This document shows, piece by piece, positions 21,754 through 30,849 of a DNA stretch of 32,690 nucleotides. Origin of the DNA: Nocardiopsis sp. JB363 (lineage in GTDB: Bacteria > Actinomycetota > Actinomycetes > Streptosporangiales > Streptosporangiaceae); contig NZ_FRFF01000143.1 of NCBI RefSeq assembly GCF_900143625.1, positions 1-32,690 of the forward strand, read 5' to 3'. Numbering within the stretch: position 1 is the first letter of the stretch; every line of letters starts with the position of its first letter. The notes below the pieces were generated by a model that saw nothing but the letters and a program-made list of their open reading frames with translations, ran no database searches and had not been told where the DNA came from. The translations under genes and the position numbers were made by a program.

Positions 21754-22685
21754 CAGATCACCCCGAGGTTCCGTCCGGACTCGATGTCCGCCCCTCGATC
21801 GACCTGGAGTCCGACCCGATCGGCCTCCTCCACATCCACCCCGGTGGGCAGCAACAGCTTCTTGATGTCGTCGACGCACCGGTCGAGCAACTGTTCCCGA
21901 TGAATCCGATCCCGCAGGGCACGTCGGGTCCTGGCGCCCACCTCCTCCTCGCTCTCGGCAGCGACGTCGAAGGCCACGGGGATCGCCACGTCCACCTTGT
22001 ACAGGTCGGCCACATCGAGCACGAAGGACTGTTCATGCCCCGAGTGCACGAATCCCAGCCCCGGCGTACAACCCAGCGCGGCGACCACGGACTGCGCGAT
22101 CCCGTAGAAGCACTGCGCGGCGGCGGTGATCGCCTGGTTGGGCGCGTTCCCTTCGTCGAACCGCCCGGGCACGTACTTCCGCCCACGCCATTCGACACCG
22201 GTGCGGGCGGCGTTGGCCCGATAGGCCGCCTTCACCCGGTCGCCTTCGAGCCCCAACAGCTCCCGGCGACTTCGCCCCTCGACGTCCTCACCGGGAAACC
22301 GCATCAGGTACATGGCCCGGGCCACTTCAAGGCGGGTCCGGCGATTGGCCCAGGCGGTGGCCTGGGCCTCGACCAGCACGGAGGACCGGGTGAGGGCGCG
22401 GCCCCCGGAGTAGTACCGCACCCCCTGCTCCCCGACCCACACCACGCCGGCACCACTGTCCCCGAGCAGGGCCATCGCCTGGTGGGTGACCCGGGTACCG
22501 GGCCCCAGAAGCAGGACCCCGATGGTCGCCGAAGGCAGGTAGATGACACCCTCCCCGTCCTCGGCGGTGATGGCGTTGTCCTCCCGGTGGATCACACACC
22601 GCTCCAGGTAGACGAAGGAACTCCGGTCCCCCACCCGAGTCAGCTCGGCGGGGCTCGACGCCCCCCGTTTGCCGGCCGTGGCCAT
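21750..22685 (-). CDS. cas1: CRISPR integrase Cas1, type I-E
   Basis: The protein is 311 residues. The metal-binding catalytic triad is visible by alignment to E. coli Cas1 (Glu141, His208, Asp221): Glu147 in LLGLEGDRVK, His214 in GFVHSGHEQSF, and Asp227 in LDVADLYK. WRGRKYVPGRFDEGN followed by NQAITAAAQCFYG is typical of Cas1e. Cas1 catalyses integration of protospacers at the leader-repeat junction. The start ATG overlaps the cas6e stop by one base (TGATG). The C-terminus overlaps cas2. Confidence 0.97.
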   Translation of the reverse strand: MATAGKRGASSPAELTRVGDRSSFVYLERCVIHREDNAITAEDGEGVIYLPSATIGVLLLGPGTRVTHQAMALLGDSGAGVVWVGEQGVRYYSGGRALTRSSVLVEAQATAWANRRTRLEVARAMYLMRFPGEDVEGRSRRELLGLEGDRVKAAYRANAARTGVEWRGRKYVPGRFDEGNAPNQAITAAAQCFYGIAQSVVAALGCTPGLGFVHSGHEQSFVLDVADLYKVDVAIPVAFDVAAESEEEVGARTRRALRDRIHREQLLDRCVDDIKKLLLPTGVDVEEADRVGLQVDRGADIESGRNLGVIW

Positions 22686-23419
22686 CAGCCCACCGGCGCC
22701 AGGGTCATGAGTCCACAGCCGTAGGCCTTGGCCCGGCCGATGCCCGAAGTCAACGCCTGGCGCAGCGCCTCGGGATCGGTGACGGTCAACCTTCCGTCGA
22801 AGGTCGCCGTGACCACCGGAACCCGCATCCGCTTGCCTTTCCGCTCCGGTCGGGGGTCGGGTTTGTCGAAGCCGGTGTTGTCGCGGTCGTGCACCATCAA
22901 CTCATAGCCGTCGATCTCGGGCAGCGCGGGGTCCGCGTCCTGGCGGCGCACGACCTCGAATCCACACCGCTCCTGCTTCTTGAGCAACCATCCCGCCTGG
23001 TGACGAGGGGTGACGTGCGCGGTGAGCTTGGTCGGTTCCCCGTCCTTGCGCCGAATGCTGTGCACCGGGTTGGCGGTGACCCGGAACGCCCAGGTCTGCC
23101 CCGCCTCCAGCTGGTCCAGGAACCCCGAGTAGTCGTGGGTCCGCCACCCGATTTCGGGATCCGCCTTGGACCATCCGGCCTGTTCCACCAGGTGGGTGAG
23201 CTCGGGACGCTCCGGGCTCACCACGTACAGGAACACCTCGGCCTTGGCGTTGCGATCCACCCGCCACAGCACCCGGGGGCCACCCGGTTCCCCGACCGGA
23301 TCTCCCGGGAGGAGTTCGGGGAATCCGCCCAGGACGGCCGCGTGCAGGGCCTGAGGCGAGGACAACAGCTTGCGGGCACCGGACCGGTGGGTGTTGAAAC
23401 GGAATCGGGTCAGGTACAT
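22685..23419 (-). CDS. cas6e: Cas6e pre-crRNA endoribonuclease (CasE/Cse3)
   Basis: The protein is 244 residues, with two ferredoxin-like halves expected. It starts MYLTRFRFNT. His26 in SPQALHAAVLGGFP is the position of the catalytic histidine (His26 in Thermus Cse3, His20 in E. coli). The C-terminus SGIGRAKAYGCGLMTLAPV is the Gly-rich loop of RAMP proteins. It cuts within each repeat after the stem and stays bound to the crRNA 3' hairpin in Cascade. Start and stop overlap cas5e and cas1 by one base each (TGATG). Confidence 0.96.
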   Translation of the reverse strand: MYLTRFRFNTHRSGARKLLSSPQALHAAVLGGFPELLPGDPVGEPGGPRVLWRVDRNAKAEVFLYVVSPERPELTHLVEQAGWSKADPEIGWRTHDYSGFLDQLEAGQTWAFRVTANPVHSIRRKDGEPTKLTAHVTPRHQAGWLLKKQERCGFEVVRRQDADPALPEIDGYELMVHDRDNTGFDKPDPRPERKGKRMRVPVVTATFDGRLTVTDPEALRQALTSGIGRAKAYGCGLMTLAPVG

Positions 23420-24153
23420 CAGCGGCCTCCCAGCGCGGAGACGGGATCATGGTCGGGGGGTGACGTGCGGCGCGCGTGTGGATTCGACACCGTCACCGAA
23501 CCGGATCGAACCGCACGCAGTCCGTACCGCCGGTGTCTGGGATCGAAGCTGAGCGGCAGGTCGCGCGAGGAGTCCGCTCCGCCGTCCCCCGGAGAGGCGT
23601 CGACCAGGGTGGTCAGCTCGATCTTGGAACCCTCACGCCATCCGCGTCGTCGCTGATACCAGCGACTCGCCTGCCAAGGCTGTTCGCGCAGTACTTCCTC
23701 GACCGTGCCCGGCCCGGGTGTCCCCAGGTCGAAGGGGCGCGAGGGAGGACATGAACGCCTTCCCAGGTAGGGCAGGTAGACGGGCATGCGCACCGCCTGA
23801 TACAGCCGATCGATCATCTCGGGGTCGCCTTCGACCGCGGCCACGAACACGGCGTCGGACAGGTAGAAGCGCTCCGAGATCGGCATGGACACCCCGGTGA
23901 CCAGGTGATGAGCGGTCTGGTAGTCGCGCACCCGGGTTCCGGGCTGGTCCACGCGCACGCCGAAGCGCAGCGCCGCCAGGTCGGCCACGTCAGCGGTGCG
24001 CTCCCGTCCCAGGGCAGCGGCGAGCAGCCCGATCACCCCGCTCTTGGTCGGCGCGTTCTCCGTGCCGCGTCGAGAGAATCGGGAGGAGGAACCCCACGCC
24101 TGGAGTGGACCCGCCAGAACCAGGGGCAGGGTGTGCGTGGCGGGCCCGCTCAT
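23419..24153 (-). CDS. cas5e: Cas5e Cascade subunit (CasD)
   Basis: The protein is 244 residues. The opening LPLVLAGPLQAWGSSSRFSRRGTENAPTKSGVIGLLAAALG (seen in consecutive blocks) is the conserved RAMP-like N-terminus of Cas5e. The middle has RVRDYQTAHHLVTG. Cas5e binds the 5' handle of the crRNA and caps the Cas7 filament. The ATG overlaps the cas7e stop as ATGA. The last residues are Arg-rich and less conserved. Confidence 0.95.
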   Translation of the reverse strand: MSGPATHTLPLVLAGPLQAWGSSSRFSRRGTENAPTKSGVIGLLAAALGRERTADVADLAALRFGVRVDQPGTRVRDYQTAHHLVTGVSMPISERFYLSDAVFVAAVEGDPEMIDRLYQAVRMPVYLPYLGRRSCPPSRPFDLGTPGPGTVEEVLREQPWQASRWYQRRRGWREGSKIELTTLVDASPGDGGADSSRDLPLSFDPRHRRYGLRAVRSGSVTVSNPHARRTSPPDHDPVSALGGR

Positions 24154-25337
24154 GCCGAGGGCGCCTGACGCTGGGCGACGGCGGCGCCGACCTGCTCGAC
24201 CAGCTCGGGCAGGCTGACCTCGGCCCCCAGACCGGAGAGCTTGGCGGTGCGCTCCCCCACTCGCACCATCCAGGTCTCGACGTCGTCGGCGGCCCCGAAC
24301 GCGCGTTCCACTTCAGGCATGTACTCGGCCAGGCGGGCGCTGGCCTGCGCGACGTGCCCGGCCTCGGCCGTGACGGGTTCCTCGAAGGCGCCGACGAAGC
24401 TGATGGGCCGCGCGTTCCGCAGCTTCACGATGACCACGTCGGGCAGGGTGTGGTGCCCGAAGGTGTTGATCTTGCCGGTGGGCAGCGATTCCACGAACCC
24501 GCGCACGAACGCCTCCACGGCACGGGTCAGTGGTTCGGTGACGGGCTCGTCCTCGCGCAGTCCCTCCCCCAGGTTCCTGCGCAGCAGGTCCACGTCCACG
24601 GCCGCGTACCGGTACAGGGTCGCGGAGTTGAACTCGACGGTGCCGATCATGCCGGCGCCGGTCTCCTCCTCCGGGTTCCTGTCGTCGACCGCGGTGTAGT
24701 AGTCCGACTCGTTCTCCACCGTGTGCACGCTGATGGCGTGCGCGACCTGGGCGGCGGCGTCCACGTTGATGTCGGCGCCGTCGGCGACCATCCGGCCGAA
24801 CAGAGCGATGTCGACGGAGTGGTGGGTGTCGGCGATGGACTTGGCGCGGGCCTTGTTGTCCTTGTCCTTGAGGAAGGCCTTGATGTCCTCGCGGCCCTCG
24901 ACGGCGAGTGCGGCGAGCCCGTCGCGCTGTCGGGCGCTGAGGAACATCAGATAGGCGGACTCGGGCGCAGGAGCGGGCTCCCCGCTCTTCTTGGCGGCGT
25001 CGGCCTTGCGCTTGGGCGGTTCGATCTTGGAGCCGGTGGCGGTCTGGACGGTCTCGGCGGCCAGGGTGAGCGCCTCGGTCTCCTCGATGGAGGGTTCGAG
25101 TTCACGGATGCGGGCGGCGATGAGTTCGGCGACGCGTTTGGTTCGGGTGCCCAGTTCTTGAGGGTCCAGCAGGGCGTCGAAGGCCAGGCGGGTGGCGCGT
25201 TTCCAGGCCTGACTGGAGACCCGGGAGCGGCGGGCGCCACCGTAGACGGCGGTCTTGGGTGCGCCGGTGTCGTCCCGGTTGAGGTTGCTGGGCGGCACGG
25301 TCTGCAACACGTGCACGTCGAGAATGGTACGGCTCAT
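24150..25337 (-). CDS. cas7e: Cas7e Cascade backbone subunit (CasC/Cse4)
   Basis: The protein is 395 residues, normal for the family. The opening SRTILDVHVLQTVPPSNLNRDD and the block GGARRSRVSSQAWKRATR are conserved in Cas7e. Six copies would coat the crRNA spacer. A charged Lys/Ala/Pro-rich stretch near residues 107-128 (KRKADAAKKSGEPAPAPES) is a probable flexible insertion in the thumb region. GAGGAACACC gives the ribosome site for the ATG at 25337. The 74-base gap to cse2 is the only real gap between cas genes. Confidence 0.96.
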   Translation of the reverse strand: MSRTILDVHVLQTVPPSNLNRDDTGAPKTAVYGGARRSRVSSQAWKRATRLAFDALLDPQELGTRTKRVAELIAARIRELEPSIEETEALTLAAETVQTATGSKIEPPKRKADAAKKSGEPAPAPESAYLMFLSARQRDGLAALAVEGREDIKAFLKDKDNKARAKSIADTHHSVDIALFGRMVADGADINVDAAAQVAHAISVHTVENESDYYTAVDDRNPEEETGAGMIGTVEFNSATLYRYAAVDVDLLRRNLGEGLREDEPVTEPLTRAVEAFVRGFVESLPTGKINTFGHHTLPDVVIVKLRNARPISFVGAFEEPVTAEAGHVAQASARLAEYMPEVERAFGAADDVETWMVRVGERTAKLSGLGAEVSLPELVEQVGAAVAQRQAPSA

Positions 25338-25411
25338 GGTGTTCCTCGTCCTGTCGGTACCGAATCTGCGGTGTGCGCGGCGGGGAGCGCTTCGGTGGGT
25401 GATGTCTCGGG

Positions 25412-26053
25412 TCAGCTTTGGACCGCCACCGTGTCCTTCGGCGAATCACCGGTGGAGCGTTCCGGCCGGTAGGCCTGGAAGCCGCGCCCCCAGGTGCGGC
25501 GCACGCGTTCGGCCCCGGCGGGGGTGTGAGAGTCGAAGAGCTGGTCGGCCAGCAGGCCGTAGTCGAGCGGGACGTCCTCGGTCCGTAGCAGTTGGACGAT
25601 CCCGCGCAGTCGATCCAGCCGTGTGCTCCGGCTGCTCGCCGTCTGGGCCTGCACGAACCGTTTGCGCAGGGGTTCGTCGATGTCACCGGCCGGCATGAGC
25701 CGACGGACCGCCGACCCGAACTCGCGACCACGCTTGTGCATGCCCGCCTCGCGCTTCGACTGCTGGTGCAGGGCGTAGAGGGTGAGCGCCTCGTGCACGG
25801 CGGACTCGGCGTCGGGGGTGCGCGGATCGTGGACGTCGAAGGTCTCGTAGAAGTCGTGGTCGATGGTGAGTCCGACGAGTTCGGGGACCTCTTCGATGGT
25901 CTTGCCCGCGCCTCGGCGGATCTTGGCCAGGGTCGCCACCGCCGCGGACTCATCACGCAGGTATCCGCCCTGGAGTCGGCGGATCCGCTCGTCCACCGCC
26001 TTGCCCACGGCCTTGAGCTCGGGGATGTAGGCGGTGCGGCTCGCTGTGGTCAC
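25412..26053 (-). CDS. casB: Cse2 (CasB) small Cascade subunit
   Basis: The protein is 213 residues from the GTG at 26053, which has GGAGGAAG eight bases upstream and overlaps the cas8e stop as GTGA. The frame is open to 26128 but lies within cas8e there. It is helical with the usual Cse2 features: LKAVGKAVDERIRRLQ, then ALTLYALHQQSKR, GREFGSAVRRL and LRKRFVQAQTASSRSTRLDRL. Two copies line the belly of Cascade and help hold the displaced DNA strand. Confidence 0.93.
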   Translation of the reverse strand: MTTASRTAYIPELKAVGKAVDERIRRLQGGYLRDESAAVATLAKIRRGAGKTIEEVPELVGLTIDHDFYETFDVHDPRTPDAESAVHEALTLYALHQQSKREAGMHKRGREFGSAVRRLMPAGDIDEPLRKRFVQAQTASSRSTRLDRLRGIVQLLRTEDVPLDYGLLADQLFDSHTPAGAERVRRTWGRGFQAYRPERSTGDSPKDTVAVQS

Positions 26054-27819
26054 TGTTCTTCCTCCGTGCTGCTCTTGGAGTCGGTGTCGGAGGTGGTGGC
26101 CGGCTCGGGGACGGCCAGCGTCAGACACTTGCGCAGGGCCTTACGGAAACGCAGGTCGACGCTGGAGGTGTTGAGCCAGAAGGCACCGCTCTTGGTTTCG
26201 AGCACGCGCCCTTCCCAGGAGGCCTCACCGGCGGACTCGATGAATTCGTCACCCAGGCGCGACACGGTCTCGCGAACGGTGCGTTGCCACCGTCCCCGTC
26301 GCCGGGTGGGGTGTTCGGGGTCGTTCAGGAGGGAGTCGAGGTCGGCCTCCCCCGCCTCGGGGGTGGCCAGGTCGCGCAGCCAGCCACGGAAGAGTCCGTC
26401 CAGTTCACCGAAGCCCCGATCACGTGCGGTGGCGCGTGGCCCCTCACCGTCGGCTCCGGCCGCCTGGGCCAGGCCGGTCGCCAGGTCGCCCAGAGCGGTG
26501 ACGGCCTCCTCGGCGTCGTTGACGGCGTCGACGGCCGTCACCGCCAACTCCCCGTTGCCCTCGTGGAGGAGGACCACGGGCATGGCGACCGCGTCGTCGA
26601 CGATCTCGTCGATGACGGACTGTTGGGTGCCGTAGACCGCCCCGACCAGGCGGGCACGGACGAGGTAGCCCCTGGGCAGGTAATCGCCGACGGTGAGTTT
26701 CGCGATCCATTCCAGGATGCGGGGACGCACCTGTTCAGCGGCTTCCTGGCGTTGGTCGCCTCCCCTGACCTTGCCGGTGACCAGCGCGCCCAGACCCCGC
26801 CAGGCGGCCCGGGCCGGGTCGTGTTCACGCGGCAGGTAGACGGTGGGTTCGCGAAGCTTCTTCTCCTGGGCGGGACTGCGGCGCCAGGCGGACATGGGTT
26901 CGCGCGGCTGCATGTTGCGCGGGCTCAGTGGGTCGCCATAGGAGAGCAGGACACCGTGCGCCCCTTGGCCGTCGTGGTGCAGGCGCAACCGGCGGGTCTG
27001 CCAGGTGTAGAGGTCGCGCAGGCCGTGCGGTCGGGCGGCGGCCTCGACTGCTTCCAGGGGTGCGGCGGTGACCGGTGGGTGGGCCCAGGCGGGACGGTCG
27101 CGCTCGGAATCCGTGTGCAGGTTAGGGGTGTCGAAGGCGATGAGGTTGAGCAGCAGGGTCTGGCGCAGGTCGTCGCCCTCGATGTGGACCCCGCCGAGAT
27201 TGCCCGCCCAACCCACACCCAGCGGGTAGCCCTTGCCGTTCTTGGCACGGGGGTCGCCTTCCACGCCGGCCTTGATGCCGGAGGGGTCGTAGGCGTGGGC
27301 GTGCACCACCCAACGCGCGGCCTCGGCGTAGTCCAGACGTTGGGCTCCGTGGAACCGCATGGTGAAGAACCGGGCGTTGTTGGGGACGTCGGCGACCACC
27401 TTGTCCAGGGACGCGTACTCGCCCTTGCTCGTGCGCAGGTCCGCGACCTGGAGGAAGGGGGCGCGCGGGTGGAGGAGATCGAAGCGTTCGGCGTGTTCGT
27501 CGAGGTATTCACGCACACGATCCAGCGGGAGTCCCTCTTCCCACAGGTCGGCCCAGTCCTCGATCTCTTGGGGGCCGTCGATGGCGTCGTGCAGGACGGC
27601 CAGGAGCAGGCGTAGCAGGGCGAAGTCCTGGGTGGGGACGTCCCCGACCAGGCGACGCACGTGTTCGGCCTGCTCGAAGACCTCGACCAGGGAAAGTTCG
27701 GTCTCGACTCCGTCGGTGCGCAGGATCGGGATCCATGGCCGACGGGTGAGGTCGAAGGTGTTCGTGTCGGTGGGCGGCGGGGTGGCCGTGGATACAGCAG
27801 GGGGTGCCTCAGTCGGCAC
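26050..27819 (-). CDS. casA: Cas8e (CasA/Cse1) large Cascade subunit
   Basis: The protein is 589 residues from the GTG at 27819, which has a consensus GGAGGT five bases upstream, inside the end of cas3 (11-base overlap). After a Pro/Thr-rich leader, FDLTRRPWIPILRTDG marks the conserved N-terminus. Further Cse1 features are DFALLRLLLAVLHDA, FDLLHPRAPFLQV, NNARFFTMRFHG and a helical C-terminal bundle. It reads the PAM and recruits Cas3. It is somewhat longer than the E. coli protein (502 residues). Confidence 0.95.
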   Translation of the reverse strand: MPTEAPPAVSTATPPPTDTNTFDLTRRPWIPILRTDGVETELSLVEVFEQAEHVRRLVGDVPTQDFALLRLLLAVLHDAIDGPQEIEDWADLWEEGLPLDRVREYLDEHAERFDLLHPRAPFLQVADLRTSKGEYASLDKVVADVPNNARFFTMRFHGAQRLDYAEAARWVVHAHAYDPSGIKAGVEGDPRAKNGKGYPLGVGWAGNLGGVHIEGDDLRQTLLLNLIAFDTPNLHTDSERDRPAWAHPPVTAAPLEAVEAAARPHGLRDLYTWQTRRLRLHHDGQGAHGVLLSYGDPLSPRNMQPREPMSAWRRSPAQEKKLREPTVYLPREHDPARAAWRGLGALVTGKVRGGDQRQEAAEQVRPRILEWIAKLTVGDYLPRGYLVRARLVGAVYGTQQSVIDEIVDDAVAMPVVLLHEGNGELAVTAVDAVNDAEEAVTALGDLATGLAQAAGADGEGPRATARDRGFGELDGLFRGWLRDLATPEAGEADLDSLLNDPEHPTRRRGRWQRTVRETVSRLGDEFIESAGEASWEGRVLETKSGAFWLNTSSVDLRFRKALRKCLTLAVPEPATTSDTDSKSSTEEEQ

Positions 27820-30718
27820 GGGTGACCTCCAAGCCGTCGGATTCGGTGTAGTGGAGTCGGTGGCCCGCCAGTTCGGCGCGGTCGTCCTCGTCCAGGAAAA
27901 GGACCAGTTCTCCGGCGATCCAGTGGGCTTCCTTGGCCTGCCAGGCCTCGACCAGGTCGTCTTCCAGTTCGGTGATGGCGCGGTCGATCATCTGACCGGA
28001 GAGGGTGAACTGGTAGGGCAGGCGCAGCCCGCTGGCAGCCAGAGCCCGGGCCGCCTTGGGAGCCGGGACGGAGTCGGTGGGCAGGGGCAGACCGCCGCGT
28101 CCGTCACTCAGCCAGGGGACGGTGGTGAGCGAGCCGTCGCGGTGGCGTCGGGCGACCAGGACCTCCAGGCTCTCCCCGGTGTCGCGGACCTGGGCCTTGC
28201 CGCTCTGGGTGTCGTCGGCCTCGCCCACTCCGGCGTCCACCCAGCCGATGATCGCCCGGCCATCGCGCGCGGCCGGGTCCAGCAGGAAGGTGCGGGCCCG
28301 GACGGCGCGGTCCACCTGCTTGGTCCGTTCCGCGCGCAGGGCCTGGTCCAGGGCCTCGTGCCATTCCTGCGGGGCGATGTCGACGTGGTCGGTGACCTCC
28401 TCGTAGGCGGACTGGACCAGCGGGCTGATGTAGTAGGGCAGTTTGAGCGTGCTCGCCTGGCCGGAGTTCGCCGGCAGGTGGGGACGCAGGACCGCGAGGG
28501 CGCGCAGGAGCGGGTACTCGCCGTAGACGGTGCGTGAGCCCTTCACCGGTCGTGGCGGGTTCTGGGTCCAGTCGACCCCGGTGACCAGGCAGCGGGCGGT
28601 GCGCAGGCGGGGTGGACGTTCGGACTGCTCCTCGCCCCGGGGGTGGCGGTGCATGCGCCCCATGCGTTGCAGGAGGAGGTCGACGGGGGCCAGATCGGTG
28701 ACCATCAGGTCGAAGTCGACGTCCAGGGACTGCTCGACGACCTGGCTGGCGACCACGATGCGCCGCTCGGGGCGCTCGCCACCGAGTGCCGCGACCTTGG
28801 CGGGTGGCCCGTACTCACGCAGGAGTTGTTCGTCCCGAGCGGCCCGGTCCAGGTCGAGGAAGCGCGAGTGGGCGACGGTGACCGTGTCGTCGCCGAAGTG
28901 TTCGCGCAGGTGGGTGGCGGTCTCGTGCACACGGGCGACGGTGTTGCGGATGACCAGGGCGCAGCCGCCCTCGTGGAGTTCTCGGTCCAGACGGGCGGTG
29001 AGGGTGTCGAGTTCGTCGTCCAGGGGCTCGATGAGCACGTCGGTGGATCGGCCGGAGAACTCCGAGGGGTACAGGCGTGGGGGTGAGTCGGGGACGGCGG
29101 TGGTGATGAGCGGGTAGGAAGCGGCCTGGGCGACCTCTTCGTAGCCTTCCGTCTTGGAGCGTGGGCCTTCGCCCGTGTAGGCCTGGGCCAGTTCACGGCG
29201 GCGTTCGGAGGGCAGGGTGGCGGACAGGACGATGACCGGGACCCCGTACCGGCCCAGCCAGGCCAGGGCCCGGTCGAGGTAGGTGTTCATGTAGGTGTCG
29301 TAGGCGTGCGCCTCGTCGATCACCACGACCTTTCCGGCGAGCGCCAGGTGTCGCAGAGCCAGGTGCTTGCTCTTGAGGCCGGCGAAGAGGAGCTGGTCGA
29401 TGGTGCCCACGGCGAAGGAGGAGAGCATGCCCTTCTTGCGCCCGCGCAGCCACCGGTGGGCGATGAGGGCGGCGGCGCCGGACTCGTCCTCACGGTCGGT
29501 GTCGGTGGCCAGACGGGGGCCGCCGCCGAGGTAGCCGGCGAACTCGTCGTTGAGGTGGGCCTTGGAGTGGGCGAGGAAGATGGAGGCGGCTTCCTCGGGC
29601 ATGCCCGGGAGGTGGTCCAGCCAGTGGGTGAAGCGGGCGAACATGGCGTTGCTGGTGGCCATGGTGGGCAGCGCGATGAAGCAGCCACCGGCTCCGGTCA
29701 GGGCGGCGAGGATCTCCGCCGCGAGCAGGGCCGCCTCGGTCTTGCCCTCGCCCATGGGGGCTTCGATGATCATCAATCCGGCGCCGGCCATGTCCCGGGC
29801 GGCCTGGACGGCGTGTTCCTGCACCGGGCGTGGGCGGGCGCCGTCGGGCAGGTCGAAGCGCGCGGCGAGGAGTTCGGCCGTGGTCCCGGTGGAGTGCTCG
29901 GGGTCCCACTGGCGGGGAAGGTCGAGGAGGCGCCAGGCCGCTTCGGTGCGCTCGGGGTCGGTGCCGCGTTCGCCCGGGAAGTAGGGGAAGTAGTCGGAGT
30001 TGCTGGCGATCCAGTCGGCGGTGATGACCAGGGCGGTGAGCAGGACCTGGGCGGGTTGGGGGAGTTTGACCGTGCGCCAGGAGGACAGGTGGGTGCCGGC
30101 CCCGGTGACTTCGGCAGCCGTGTCCAGGAGTTCGGTCTGGACCTGGTGCCAGGTCTGGGCCGTCTTGGGCGTGCGCAGGAGTTCGGGGTGGTCGTCGAGC
30201 GCGGCGATGGCGCTGTTGGTCGGCGGGACGCCGTGGTGGCCGCCGGCGATGACGGTGAATTGGTGGGTGTCCCGGGGGCGCCAATCGTGCTCGTCGACCA
30301 GCCAGTCACGGAGGAGGAGGTGGCCGGCGAGGCCGTGCGGCGCGAGGTTGCGGTCGGCCATCAGCTTCTGGAGAGGCATGTCCAGGCCATGGGCGCGCAT
30401 GTCGTCGGCCAGGTGTTCGACCTGGCAGGCGAAGGCGGGCGTGGCCTTGCCGATGTCATGGGTGGCGGCGAGCCACACCACCAGGGCGCGGGCCGAGGAT
30501 TCGTCTCCGGAGAGTGCGGAGGTGATGAGCGCGCGGGCCTGTCGCGGAACCCACTCGTCCCAGAGTCTGCCCGCGATGAAGGCGCTGTCGGCCATGTGGC
30601 GGTAGAGCGGGAGCCAGCCGTCGGAGTCGAAGTCGTGCTTGGCCCAGGCGCTACGGGCGGCCTTGGAGAGGGAGTCCTTCCAGGGCTGGGAAGGGGGTCC
30701 GGGGGTCATGGGAGACAT
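27809..30718 (-). CDS. cas3: Cas3 nuclease-helicase, type I-E
   Basis: The protein is 969 residues. The HD nuclease domain is N-terminal: His41 in YRHMADS, His87-Asp88 in ATHDIGK, and the GGHHG pair near 159-163. The SF2 helicase follows, with Walker A APMGEGKTE (Lys326), DEAH at 468-471, SATLPS, and motif VI QRMGRMHRH. It unwinds and degrades target DNA after Cascade binding. All key residues are present, so it should be active. The ATG at 30718 has no clear ribosome site; the ATG at 30709 is an alternative with none either. It is the first gene of the cas operon, 131 bases after the trailer end of array 2 and on the same strand. Confidence 0.96.
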   Translation of the reverse strand: MSPMTPGPPSQPWKDSLSKAARSAWAKHDFDSDGWLPLYRHMADSAFIAGRLWDEWVPRQARALITSALSGDESSARALVVWLAATHDIGKATPAFACQVEHLADDMRAHGLDMPLQKLMADRNLAPHGLAGHLLLRDWLVDEHDWRPRDTHQFTVIAGGHHGVPPTNSAIAALDDHPELLRTPKTAQTWHQVQTELLDTAAEVTGAGTHLSSWRTVKLPQPAQVLLTALVITADWIASNSDYFPYFPGERGTDPERTEAAWRLLDLPRQWDPEHSTGTTAELLAARFDLPDGARPRPVQEHAVQAARDMAGAGLMIIEAPMGEGKTEAALLAAEILAALTGAGGCFIALPTMATSNAMFARFTHWLDHLPGMPEEAASIFLAHSKAHLNDEFAGYLGGGPRLATDTDREDESGAAALIAHRWLRGRKKGMLSSFAVGTIDQLLFAGLKSKHLALRHLALAGKVVVIDEAHAYDTYMNTYLDRALAWLGRYGVPVIVLSATLPSERRRELAQAYTGEGPRSKTEGYEEVAQAASYPLITTAVPDSPPRLYPSEFSGRSTDVLIEPLDDELDTLTARLDRELHEGGCALVIRNTVARVHETATHLREHFGDDTVTVAHSRFLDLDRAARDEQLLREYGPPAKVAALGGERPERRIVVASQVVEQSLDVDFDLMVTDLAPVDLLLQRMGRMHRHPRGEEQSERPPRLRTARCLVTGVDWTQNPPRPVKGSRTVYGEYPLLRALAVLRPHLPANSGQASTLKLPYYISPLVQSAYEEVTDHVDIAPQEWHEALDQALRAERTKQVDRAVRARTFLLDPAARDGRAIIGWVDAGVGEADDTQSGKAQVRDTGESLEVLVARRHRDGSLTTVPWLSDGRGGLPLPTDSVPAPKAARALAASGLRLPYQFTLSGQMIDRAITELEDDLVEAWQAKEAHWIAGELVLFLDEDDRAELAGHRLHYTESDGLEVTRAD

Positions 30719-30765
30719 CTAAGCGCCTAGGAGTGACTGTTCGGGGCTGGTTCTGCCCCCTTCCG

Positions 30766-30783
30766 GTGGCCGACAACGGCCAC
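30766..30783 (-). terminator. Perfect hairpin between array 2 and cas3
   Basis: GTGGCCG (30766-30772) and CGGCCAC (30777-30783) form a 7-bp perfect stem with a 4-base loop. It lies 48 bases before the cas3 start and 66 bases after the last repeat of array 2. It could end the array 2 precursor RNA or weaken read-through into cas3. No U-tract follows. Confidence 0.4.
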
Positions 30784-30849
30784 GCGGCTACTCACCAGTT
30801 TTCCGGCATTTCGGACGGAGGTGTGGTACCCGATCCCGCGTGGAGGCGT

